DNA of 64,000 nt from JACQCF01 sp043742785 (GTDB taxonomy: Bacteria; Omnitrophota; Gorgyraeia; Zapsychrales; Fredricksoniimonadaceae). Positions 1-6,550 of this stretch are shown in pieces. Position 1 is the first letter of the stretch. Each line of letters begins with the position of its first letter. The stretch is taken from assembly GCA_043742785.1 (NCBI GenBank), contig JAYTXU010000048.1, positions 1 through 64,000 of the forward strand, written 5' to 3'. The position numbers and the translations under genes are program-made. The notes under the pieces were generated by a model. It was not told the DNA's origin, searched no databases, and worked only from the letters and a program-made list of their open reading frames with translations.

Positions 1-908
1 GTCTCCACATTCTGATGCGCAAAGGAAACCTCAGCGCCAAAAAGCACCACACGCCAAGAGATCTGCAGCCAGATCAGGAATAATGGAAGCGCCGCAAAAC
101 TTCCGTAAATTACGTTGGCAGATCCCACACCAATTTGAAAATGGATGTAGATGACCTGCACTAACTGATAAATAGTTCCAGCAATCACACCGCCGATGAC
201 TCCTGAGAGGATATTGACCTTGGTGTTGGGCATAAAAATGTAGATGAAGCTGAACATTGCCCAGATCATGATATACGGCAGGGTATGCAAAGATAAAAGG
301 ATCACCGGTGCTAAACTTCCTAGGAAGGAAAGTTTTTGAACAATGAATTCTATTTGGCTGGTCACAAAGACCGTGATCCCACTCGATACAATGATAAAGA
401 ACGGACAGATGAGCAGGATGAACAAATAATCGCTGACCTTACGCCCGAAGCTCCTTTCCTTCTTGATCCCCCAGATATCATTGAAGGACGTCTCGATAGA
501 GTTGAGAACCTTAATGACCGTCCAGAACAGCACGATCACACCGATGCCAGCGACAAGCCCTCCCTGGGTGTTCTTGAGAAGATTATTAGCAAAGTTGATG
601 ATCTGGCCGATCGACTGTTCCTGTCCCGGAAATTTTCCAAGGAGCTGGGCCTCAAGGATCTGATCAAATCCAAAACCTTTGGCAATGCCGAAGGCCATGG
701 CCATCAAAGGGACAATGGAGATAAGTGTGTAGAAGGTCAGCGCGGAAGCATTAAGCTGGCATTGATTGCCGCGGAATTCGCGCACAGCCAGCACAATGAC
801 ACGCAGCTGCTGGATCATGAAGGAATGTTTAGGCGGAAGTTTTTTGGCGTTGATACGCCAGATGTCTCGGTCGATAAAATCAAAAAGTTGTTTGATGAAC
901 TTTGGCAT
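1..908 (-). CDS. YihY/BrkB (UPF0761) family membrane protein, 3' end beyond the window
   Basis: The gene reads leftwards off the window edge; about 302 residues are visible and the C-terminus is missing. Translation of the minus strand starts MPKFIKQLFDF and contains the family hallmarks: the segment ALTFYTLISIVPLMAMAFGI after the first soluble helix, a GLVAGIGVIVLFWTV helix, SIETSFNDIWGI, and later FMPNTKVNILSGVIGG. Five to six membrane helices are visible. The family was once called ribonuclease BN, but it is an inner-membrane protein of uncertain role. The start was chosen at the ATG at 908, with a weak AAGGA-type site upstream. The base composition is visibly richer in G and C than the following 60 kb. 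Confidence 0.85.
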   Translation of the reverse strand, partial: MPKFIKQLFDFIDRDIWRINAKKLPPKHSFMIQQLRVIVLAVREFRGNQCQLNASALTFYTLISIVPLMAMAFGIAKGFGFDQILEAQLLGKFPGQEQSIGQIINFANNLLKNTQGGLVAGIGVIVLFWTVIKVLNSIETSFNDIWGIKKERSFGRKVSDYLFILLICPFFIIVSSGITVFVTSQIEFIVQKLSFLGSLAPVILLSLHTLPYIMIWAMFSFIYIFMPNTKVNILSGVIGGVIAGTIYQLVQVIYIHFQIGVGSANVIYGSFAALPLFLIWLQISWRVVLFGAEVSFAHQNVE

Positions 909-975
909 GTGTCTTGAATCTTATTCCTTACTGACGGATAAGTCAAGGTTCTACAATGAACCCCCTAAAGCGTTT

Positions 976-1908
976 TTACTGCAGTTTATCAAGCACCTGA
1001 TACAAGACCCCTCCTGCAATATCGAGCTTGGGCATCATATATTTACGTGCAGAAATTATTATAATGGTCTTATGATCCGAACTCGTCTTAAGTTTAAGCG
1101 TTATCGCCGCTCCATTGATATTGGCTATAATTTCTCCGTTTGCTGCATCTTGTTTAGAGACTGTCCCCATGCGTTTTAGTACCTGAAGACTGACTTCATA
1201 CGCATGTTCAAAATTTATATCAAGGCTATCCTGTACGCTGTCATTGCCTATAAATGTTGCTGCGACCGCAACCGGCAGTATTGCCACCCCCGCTAAGATA
1301 GCAACCCCGTAAATCTGGGCGTTCTTGATCGCTGCAGCCTTCATGGGTTCTGCAAGAACAAGCAAAGCCAGCTGCTGCGCGCTAGGAACACCTTTATAGC
1401 TTTTGTGTTTATTAATATCGTAAACCCGCACATTGGGTTCCGTACCAACCGTGTAGTCCTTATAAACGATCTTCCCAATGCTCAGGGTAAGCAGATCGAT
1501 TTGCATGGGAGCAGGTGCAGAAGATTTTGGCTTCTCCACTATTATTAATGAATCCACATTGAGCTTTCCTTCTTTATTCTTGATAAGCCCCATCTCTTTT
1601 AAGTCGATCTCTAAGATGAGAACGTGGGGTTTCTGTTTAAATAAACTGACATGGTCATAAATGACATTAATTTTAGAACAGGAAACAAGTATGCCTTGCG
1701 GGAAGCCGCTGGGGTTGTATATTTTAAATCCGGAGATATGCACCGTTGAACTAAAAATATTCAAAGAGAAACTGTCCATATGCACTGGCGCCCCCACGAC
1801 CTGGGTAGCAACTCTTGTTACCACGAATTTAATGATCTGATCCTTGAGGAACACGATACCCAATAAAAAAACAGCAATTATCCCCCACACTATAAGAATT
1901 TTCTTCAT
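976..1908 (-). CDS. AsmA-like N-terminus joined to a DUF3568-like domain
   Basis: A 310-residue protein with one N-terminal membrane helix (about residues 4-22). An AsmA/DUF748-like stretch follows (FVVTRVATQVVGAPVHMDSF, then ISGFKIYNPSGF) of the kind found in envelope-lipid-transport or surface-assembly proteins. A second hydrophobic Ala-rich segment sits near residues 200-225. The C-terminal 75 residues (AYEVSLQVLKRMG to GGVLYQVLDKL) resemble DUF3568, a small domain usually found alone in lipoproteins. The ATG at 1908 was preferred over a GTG at 1914 because AAGGAG (1914-1919) then lies 5 nt upstream. It follows the lipoprotein gene at 1918-2277 with an almost adjacent stop, so the two are probably co-transcribed. 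Function unknown; envelope location inferred. Confidence 0.6.
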   Translation of the reverse strand: MKKILIVWGIIAVFLLGIVFLKDQIIKFVVTRVATQVVGAPVHMDSFSLNIFSSTVHISGFKIYNPSGFPQGILVSCSKINVIYDHVSLFKQKPHVLILEIDLKEMGLIKNKEGKLNVDSLIIVEKPKSSAPAPMQIDLLTLSIGKIVYKDYTVGTEPNVRVYDINKHKSYKGVPSAQQLALLVLAEPMKAAAIKNAQIYGVAILAGVAILPVAVAATFIGNDSVQDSLDINFEHAYEVSLQVLKRMGTVSKQDAANGEIIANINGAAITLKLKTSSDHKTIIIISARKYMMPKLDIAGGVLYQVLDKLQ

Positions 1909-1917
1909 AGCCACTCC

Positions 1918-2277
1918 TTATTTTTCTCGAGCACTGCCTTCCTTTACCTCTATTTCACTCTTTACTTTCTCGCAATAGTAAACATTATCATCTACATTAA
2001 TATTATTATCGTGCCCCAGCTGTTTTAACTTAGAAACAGTATCAGAAAGATAAGAATCTGCGGTTCTGTAGGATTCTGAGGATTTAGGCGCTGTCATAGC
2101 GCATTGGCCCTCTTTTATCCAGCGTATCGCTTTTTTATAACTAGTATTCGCCTCTTCTAACCTAGAATCCCTGGTGAGTTCTTTTTTATATGGCACTCTA
2201 CATGTAGCACAAGCGCTTAGCGATATGATTACAAACCCCGTAAGCAGAAAAATAAACCCACGACTATATTGTGTCAT
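1918..2277 (-). CDS. small predicted lipoprotein
   Basis: A 119-residue protein beginning with a basic/hydrophobic signal and the lipobox LSAC (Cys near residue 23), so export and lipid anchoring are predicted. The mature part is charged, rich in Lys, Ser and Tyr, and carries further cysteines; no family was recognised. A GGGAGG Shine-Dalgarno lies 7 nt before the ATG. It is the first gene of a two-gene unit with the AsmA/DUF3568-like gene. Expression probably starts in the short gap after the 55-aa membrane peptide gene, but no convincing promoter is seen there. Confidence 0.6.
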   Translation of the reverse strand: MTQYSRGFIFLLTGFVIISLSACATCRVPYKKELTRDSRLEEANTSYKKAIRWIKEGQCAMTAPKSSESYRTADSYLSDTVSKLKQLGHDNNINVDDNVYYCEKVKSEIEVKEGSAREK

Positions 2278-2289
2278 CGAATAACCTCC

Positions 2290-2457
2290 CTATTTTTTAT
2301 TACCAATTAAGAAATAAAGCATCATGCCAACAACAGGCAAAATTAAGATCAGAATAACCCACAATGCCTTTTTACCTATATCCATAGAACTTTGTATAAC
2401 ATGAACAATAGCAATAATGTCTAATACAAAAACTATAAGCCCTAATATTGGTGCCAT
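2290..2457 (-). CDS. 55-residue PLDc_N-like membrane peptide
   Basis: A short gene of 55 codons. The peptide starts MAPILGLIVFVLDIIAIVHV, has a middle GKKALWVILILILPVVG and ends YFLIGNKK. Two membrane helices separated by a short polar turn with K-x-LW-x-I-L-I-x-x-P-x-x-G is the pattern of the PLDc_N (cardiolipin-synthase N-terminal) domain, which also occurs as free-standing small proteins of unknown function. AAGGAGG lies 5-6 nt upstream of the ATG. It is preceded by a reasonable promoter at 2567-2594 and a roughly 100-nt leader. Family assignment is from pattern recognition. Confidence 0.7.
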   Translation of the reverse strand: MAPILGLIVFVLDIIAIVHVIQSSMDIGKKALWVILILILPVVGMMLYFLIGNKK

Positions 2458-2566
2458 ATTTCCTCCTTAATTTACTGACCTAAGAACTTAAATTTGCCCC
2501 CTGTATCTCCTCTTATTCTAATTATATGTGATTTGGATTTCTTGCCTCATTTGTTCACAATAATAT

Positions 2567-2594
2567 TTTATAGTAAAGAACAAAGAAGTATCAA
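2567..2594 (-). promoter_or_regulatory. predicted sigma-70 promoter for the PLDc_N-like gene
   Basis: On the minus strand TTGATA (2589-2594) is separated by 16 nt from TATAAA (2567-2572). This gives a leader of about 100 nt before the ATG at 2457. A second TATAAT at 2521-2526 lacks a good -35. Confidence 0.45.
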
Positions 2595-2857
2595 TTGTAC
2601 CAAGGTATAATAGATAAAAAACCACGACGGGTATGATTCATCAAAGCTTAATATAAAGCAGTAGGTTCTAACGTCCCGTCAATGGTAAAAACAAAACACC
2701 TGTAACTTGTTTAGTTACAGGTGTTTATGGCACTACGATAGCTGGGGTGCCAGACAGTACACCAGTCGAAACACGCAAGTCAATGTGGTTCAATTACTTA
2801 TACCATTCTACCGCAGAAAAGGACGGCGACTTGAGGTTTCAATTGGCCAACCTTTTC
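2595..2857. other. non-coding stretch between two minus-strand units
   Basis: No gene with a ribosome-binding site or recognisable family is seen here on either strand. It holds the strong hairpin at 2695-2725 and otherwise unremarkable sequence. A plus-strand open frame at 2747-2989 overlaps a better minus-strand gene and has no supporting signal. Confidence 0.4.
2695..2725 (-). terminator. Rho-independent terminator
   Basis: A perfect 12-bp inverted repeat (AACACCTGTAAC / GTTACAGGTGTT) with a 7-nt loop. Read on the minus strand it is followed by TTGTTTTT. It lies downstream of the 2858-3478 gene pair and would end that transcript. Confidence 0.8.
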
Positions 2858-3145
2858 CTAAATAGAAATTTTTGCTCTATGAGTCAAAATATTTGCCCAA
2901 GTCAACATAGATTCAGCCCAATTGGCATCCATTTGAACATTATGACTCAGAATCTCAAAGTCTTTCTTGAACCATTCATAGGTAGGTAAAAACCTAGCCG
3001 ATTTAGGAGCCACATCTAAAGCCTGAACAAATTCCTGGGTCTCAATTAAAAATTGATCCACCCTAGCCCTGCGGCCTTCCATAGACCATCGGCACAAGCG
3101 TCCCATGTTGACAGCAATATTTAAAGTTAATTCTTTAGCATTCAT
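2858..3145 (-). CDS. hypothetical protein, partner of DUF5674 gene
   Basis: A 95-residue soluble, mostly helical protein with several Trp and Arg residues (GRLCRWSMEGRRARVDQF, then ARFLPTYEWFKKDF). No family was recognised. The open frame could begin at a GTG at 3148, directly after the stop of the upstream gene. The ATG at 3145 was chosen because AGGAG then lies 6 nt upstream. The start is almost fused to the DUF5674 stop, which indicates translational coupling. A strong terminator follows. The two-small-gene layout is reminiscent of a toxin-antitoxin pair, but nothing in the sequence shows such activity. Confidence 0.6.
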   Translation of the reverse strand: MNAKELTLNIAVNMGRLCRWSMEGRRARVDQFLIETQEFVQALDVAPKSARFLPTYEWFKKDFEILSHNVQMDANWAESMLTWANILTHRAKISI

Positions 3146-3148
3146 CAC

Positions 3149-3478
3149 TTACTCCTGTAAAAAAGACCGTGTGATCCGTTCAACCTGCTCCCGAATCTTT
3201 TGATCTAAAATCTCCCGACTTGTATTTTGTTTCGGGCGTAAATTAATCATAGAATCAAAGTCCATTTCGTTCGTCTCCAAATCCAAACCGGCTCCCCAAA
3301 GATCTTCCTGCTTGCTCCCATCTTTCAAAAGAAGCTGTTCCCCGTCCACATGCTTCGTTCCTCCCGCAGACAAAATTCCACGGCGAACATCCACCACAAC
3401 CTTAATATACCCCTTTAAATCTTCTGCCACGCGTTTAAGGGATTCTGAATCAATTTTAGCACGAATGATTAATAGCAT
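3149..3478 (-). CDS. DUF5674 family protein
   Basis: A 109-residue protein matching the remembered layout of DUF5674: an N-terminal strand LLIIRAKIDSESLKRVAE, the central VVVDVRRGILSAGG, then H-x-D-x-E-x-LLL-x-x-GS-x-Q-x-x-LWG, and SMINLRPKQNTSREILD before a C-terminal helix. Members are small cytosolic proteins of unknown function common in candidate-phylum bacteria. A GAGGT site precedes the ATG. The next gene starts within 3 nt of its stop. The assignment rests on motif recognition. Confidence 0.7.
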   Translation of the reverse strand: MLLIIRAKIDSESLKRVAEDLKGYIKVVVDVRRGILSAGGTKHVDGEQLLLKDGSKQEDLWGAGLDLETNEMDFDSMINLRPKQNTSREILDQKIREQVERITRSFLQE

Positions 3479-3531
3479 ATTACCTCAATATCAAAAAACC
3501 AACGATTGCGCAGGGATTGCCCGCCATTTTC

Positions 3532-3987
3532 CTAATTAATAAAAAAACGCGATAAAATAAAAAAAGAACATAACAAAACTAAAATATTCCCTAACAAAAA
3601 ACGTTGGAAAGTGCTTCTGTTTTCACCCCATCGATGGAATTGACCAACCGTTTTAAAAGTAAGCCACGCTCCTATCATTTCCCATTTATCACAATGCATT
3701 AAAAATGGATAAATACACATTTCTAAAAAACCAATATAAAAGGGTAGCCTATAGTCTCTTTCATCCGATGACACACGGGCACTATTATCCCAAAAAATAA
3801 TCCACCAAATTTCAAAGAAAGAGCCCCTTGTCTTTCCAGGAGAATTCATAAGCATTAAAGCTTTAAAAGAACTTATAGCTACTCTAATAAAAATGGTAAA
3901 CAAAAAAGCTAACAAGTAATACAAAAGTGGTTGGACTGGGGAGAATTGTACGAAACCAATTGATTTATTAAGACATGCTTCATTCAT
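3532..3987 (-). CDS. hypothetical integral membrane protein
   Basis: A 151-residue protein with about three or four hydrophobic segments: near residues 20-45 (LLYYLLAFLFTIFIRVAI), 60-70, 83-98 and the C-terminal 130-150. It lies between a lipoprotein gene 21 nt upstream and the DUF5674 pair about 50 nt downstream, all on the minus strand and ending at the terminator near 2.7 kb. No family recognised and no strong Shine-Dalgarno seen at the ATG, so the start is uncertain. Confidence 0.5.
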   Translation of the reverse strand: MNEACLNKSIGFVQFSPVQPLLYYLLAFLFTIFIRVAISSFKALMLMNSPGKTRGSFFEIWWIIFWDNSARVSSDERDYRLPFYIGFLEMCIYPFLMHCDKWEMIGAWLTFKTVGQFHRWGENRSTFQRFLLGNILVLLCSFFILSRFFIN

Positions 3988-4008
3988 TAGAATTTTTCTA
4001 TCATATGG

Positions 4009-4575
4009 TCATTTAATATAGCCTTGTGATTGACCACTTTTATCATAAATATTTTTCCTACCATCAAGTCTTTCGCGTTCATTATGATTTATATAACCCG
4101 TTTCCTGTCCGGAATTATTATAAATAAATTCATGTCCATCCAATCTCTGTCTTTGAATTGGTTGAACAGGAGATGTCATTCCAGAATTAGAAGGTTGTGC
4201 AGCAATATTAGCAAGACCATTCATCATACCGTTAAAACCAGGAGGGATTTGATTTTGAACTTGTATTAACTGCTCCTCATACGTCTGTTTTGCTAAAGGG
4301 TCATTCTTATCGGCAATACGAAACTGTAACTCAACAGTTGGATAATGTCCAAATGCTACCGGACTCTCTTTAAATATTAATGGTATCATAATCTTACCTT
4401 GAGAAGCAGCAAAAGCATTCGCTTGCTTAAAAACATCAGCTTTAATACCCACAGTACTAAAGCCCCATCTCTCTTTAGAAATCATATAAGTATCTTGTGA
4501 AATTTTCAAAATACCAGTACTTGCACATCCGCTTACTAATATTACCAAGACAAACAAATTAATGAATTGCTTCAT
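4009..4575 (-). CDS. lipoprotein with C-terminal DG-x-x-IY-x-x-SGQ repeats
   Basis: A 188-residue protein. The start was placed at the ATG at 4575 (GAGGAGAG just upstream), giving MKQFINLFVLVILVSGCAS with lipobox VSGC; longer reading frames lack a signal. The mature region has a mixed alpha/beta stretch (FKQANAFAASQGKIMIPLIF) similar to small envelope lipoproteins. The last 45 residues contain two copies of a short repeat, RLDGHEFIYNNSGQETGYI and RLDGRKNIYDKSGQSQGYI, recalling YD-like/beta-flower repeats. Family unknown. It is preceded by an unusual leader with a terminator hairpin directly before the ribosome-binding site, so regulated read-through is plausible. Confidence 0.6.
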   Translation of the reverse strand: MKQFINLFVLVILVSGCASTGILKISQDTYMISKERWGFSTVGIKADVFKQANAFAASQGKIMIPLIFKESPVAFGHYPTVELQFRIADKNDPLAKQTYEEQLIQVQNQIPPGFNGMMNGLANIAAQPSNSGMTSPVQPIQRQRLDGHEFIYNNSGQETGYINHNERERLDGRKNIYDKSGQSQGYIK

Positions 4576-4594
4576 ATTCTCTCCTCTTGCCGAT

Positions 4595-4627
4595 AAAAAA
4601 CCCTGCCCCATTAAATTCAGGACAGGG
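4595..4627 (-). terminator. Rho-independent terminator / attenuator hairpin
   Basis: On the minus strand CCCTGTCC pairs with GGGCAGGG (8 bp, one G-U), followed by TTTTTT. It sits downstream of tRNA-His and only 20 nt before the ATG at 4575, with no room for a promoter in between. Confidence 0.7.
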
Positions 4628-4741
4628 GGCTTTTATGACTCAATACGGGTTTCGATTCGCGTCCTGTCACAGGGGTCAAACAGGACAGTGTTTTTCTAAA
4701 TTACGTCAGATTACAGCGTTTACGCAACTCTTTAAATTATA
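4595..4741 (-). promoter_or_regulatory. candidate attenuator leader of the 4009-4575 lipoprotein gene
   Basis: A minus-strand TATAAT at 4736-4741 (poor -35) would give a leader of about 150 nt. It contains a hairpin with 7-bp arms (4680-4686 with 4661-4667, GTCCTGT / ACAGGAC) and then a terminator at 4595-4627, immediately before the Shine-Dalgarno. The same word CAGGACAG (plus strand) occurs at 4618-4625 and 4681-4688. The second arm of the first hairpin could therefore pair instead with the terminator's 5' arm (6 bp, CAGGAC : GTCCTG). This is terminator/antiterminator geometry. No known riboswitch consensus was recognised. Confidence 0.35.
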
Positions 4742-4794
4742 TACACTTGCACAAACCCCAATTTTTCATCTACACTGGGGTTTTAATTTAAAAA

Positions 4795-4870
4795 TGGGGT
4801 GAGTGACGGGATTCGAACCCGCGACATCTTGAACCACAATCAAGTGCTCTACCAACTGAGCTACACCCAC
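4795..4870 (-). tRNA. tRNA-His (GTG)
   Basis: The minus strand folds as a cloverleaf: acceptor GTGGGTG with CACTCAC, D-arm AGCTC-AGTTGGTA-GAGC, anticodon loop TTGTGGT (anticodon GTG), T-loop TTCGAAT. The discriminator is C and the CCA end is encoded. The base before the 5' end is G (the histidine G-1 position). Confidence 0.95.
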
Positions 4871-4890
4871 CATTGTACTGCAAAACTAGA

Positions 4891-4965
4891 CGTCCCTGGC
4901 ACGGATCGAACGTGCGACCCACAGCTTAGAAGGCTGTTGCTCTAATCCAACTGAGCTACAGGGAC
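4891..4965 (-). tRNA. tRNA-Arg (TCT)
   Basis: A minus-strand cloverleaf: acceptor GTCCCTG with CAGGGAC, anticodon stem ACAGC/GCTGT around loop CTTCTAA (anticodon TCT), T-loop TTCGATC, discriminator G. CCA is not encoded. It lies 20 nt upstream of tRNA-His and 44 nt after the stop of the 510-aa membrane protein, so it may be co-transcribed. Confidence 0.95.
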
Positions 4966-5009
4966 ATGAATAATAACGTTTAAGGTGTTCCTTTATATCA
5001 AATTTTCGC

Positions 5010-6542
5010 TTATCTGTCTAGCCTATATGCCAAACCCTGAGATGTATTGAATTTAATCAAACGCAATTGATACCGGCGAACTAAATCTTCATTTTGTGGC
5101 TTATGTTTTAAAAATATAATCACATCATCATCTACAAAAATCGGAGCCCAAGATGGATCTTCTAAACGCTTTATTATAAAAAAATGTTCATACGCATTAG
5201 CACTGTTTCGAGAAAAATAAATAACGTTAAAATCATATTCCTTCTCTACTTTAAACCATACGGATTCTTCCGATACCATCGGTATAAATTTGATATCAAA
5301 AAACTCTTTTGGGAAAGCTTCTATCCTATTATCGACAAAGAATCTCATCTGCGGACTAAAATGAAAGATTAAATATCCGCCGATATCATAATTATTAAAA
5401 ATAGGACCTATTAATCCTGTTCGTTTAAAGAATTCTGCCGAATTATTAATCTTTGGATTTATTCCCAAACTAGGATCATGCCTCCAATTAAAATTAACCA
5501 CCCCCGAAGCCCAAATGCTATAGATCAACAACGCACTAAAAATTGTTTCTCTCAGAGTCTTTGGCCAAAGTTCGTCCCACCGTCCCCACGCATAAGCAGA
5601 CAATGGAATCATAAAGAAACCCCATGGGGATAACATACGGATTGCTTTAAAAGCACCTATCGATATAAAGAGCATGACACCTAACATGAAAATATGCTTC
5701 TTAAACCCTTCTCTTCTTACTAAAACAATCCAAGGTAAAAGCATTAGCCCTAAAACGGCAAAGAAATAATAAAAGTAAATCTTTCCTATAGCGATCTTAG
5801 ATAAAAAGAAGACCGATTGATTCTCAATCAAACTACAACTAAACCCTTTTAAAATATTGAAAGGCGTCAATGCCCCAAGAAAGAACGAAGGATTTAACAA
5901 ACACATCCCTATGATAATAAAAAACACTTCTCTTAAAGTTCTAGCTTCCTCTCTCTGGCTGTTCATTCTTAATTGCAACCAAAAAAAAGCTGTTAACAAA
6001 GGCCCCATAAGAAAAAAAATATGCGTATTCACCCACAGAAGCTGTAAAAAAGCCGCGGCAATTTTTAGATAATTTGATTTAAGCTGCTGATTCTGATAAA
6101 AATAAAATAATAGCAAGAAGGATCCACAAAAAAACATACTGCACTCTTCCGGACGAATTTCAGCGCGCGTAACTAGGAAAGGAAAACTTAATAATCCAAA
6201 AATGCAGGCAATTCTTAAATCTGACAAACGCTGAGCCAAGAAGAAAAATAAGGAGAATGTTAAAATCTCAAAAATCAAGAAAACAACAGAAACACCAAAG
6301 AATCCTAAATAATGCCAAATCAAATAAGAAACAACACCAAACAACCAATGATGATTAATAACTGAATAATTCGGGCAGGTATAGGAATAATAATTCTTAT
6401 CTAGAACCTCCCCCACCCCCTGAAAAAGAAGCTCCCCATTCTTAATATGACGACCGATATCTGCTGTAATTAAATCAATAGGGGTCGCTAAATGCCAAGC
6501 TAACCAGAATAAAATAAGCGCAATAACAGTCCACTTTTTCAT
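5010..6542 (-). CDS. multi-pass membrane protein, GT-C glycosyltransferase-like
   Basis: A 510-residue protein with about 10-12 membrane helices followed by a soluble C-terminal region of roughly 130 residues. Near the N-terminus it has ITADIGRHIKNGELL and later NHHWLFGVVSYLIW. An acidic residue in the first external loop and a downstream conserved His pair are the layout of GT-C type lipid-linked sugar transferases (ArnT/PMT-like). The C-terminal soluble part contains FVDNRIEAFP and VEKEYDFNVIYFSRNS. No precise family was recognised, so sugar transfer is only a suggestion. It starts 8 nt after the stop of ptsP and is probably in its operon. Confidence 0.5.
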   Translation of the reverse strand: MKKWTVIALILFWLAWHLATPIDLITADIGRHIKNGELLFQGVGEVLDKNYYSYTCPNYSVINHHWLFGVVSYLIWHYLGFFGVSVVFLIFEILTFSLFFFLAQRLSDLRIACIFGLLSFPFLVTRAEIRPEECSMFFCGSFLLLFYFYQNQQLKSNYLKIAAAFLQLLWVNTHIFFLMGPLLTAFFWLQLRMNSQREEARTLREVFFIIIGMCLLNPSFFLGALTPFNILKGFSCSLIENQSVFFLSKIAIGKIYFYYFFAVLGLMLLPWIVLVRREGFKKHIFMLGVMLFISIGAFKAIRMLSPWGFFMIPLSAYAWGRWDELWPKTLRETIFSALLIYSIWASGVVNFNWRHDPSLGINPKINNSAEFFKRTGLIGPIFNNYDIGGYLIFHFSPQMRFFVDNRIEAFPKEFFDIKFIPMVSEESVWFKVEKEYDFNVIYFSRNSANAYEHFFIIKRLEDPSWAPIFVDDDVIIFLKHKPQNEDLVRRYQLRLIKFNTSQGLAYRLDR

Positions 6543-6550
6543 AAAAATTA

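Noticed and set aside
336..917. Plus-strand open frame of 193 codons
   Set aside because: It is antisense to the YihY-like gene, whose translation has clear family sequence; the plus-strand product is charged nonsense.
2747..2989. Plus-strand open frame of 80 codons
   Set aside because: No ribosome-binding site; it overlaps a coupled minus-strand gene with a good start and terminator.
4745..4794. Hairpin AAACCCCA / TGGGGTTT after tRNA-His as its terminator
   Set aside because: The stem is 8 bp but has a 15-nt loop and no T-run on the minus strand; the hairpin at 4595-4627 is the better terminator.
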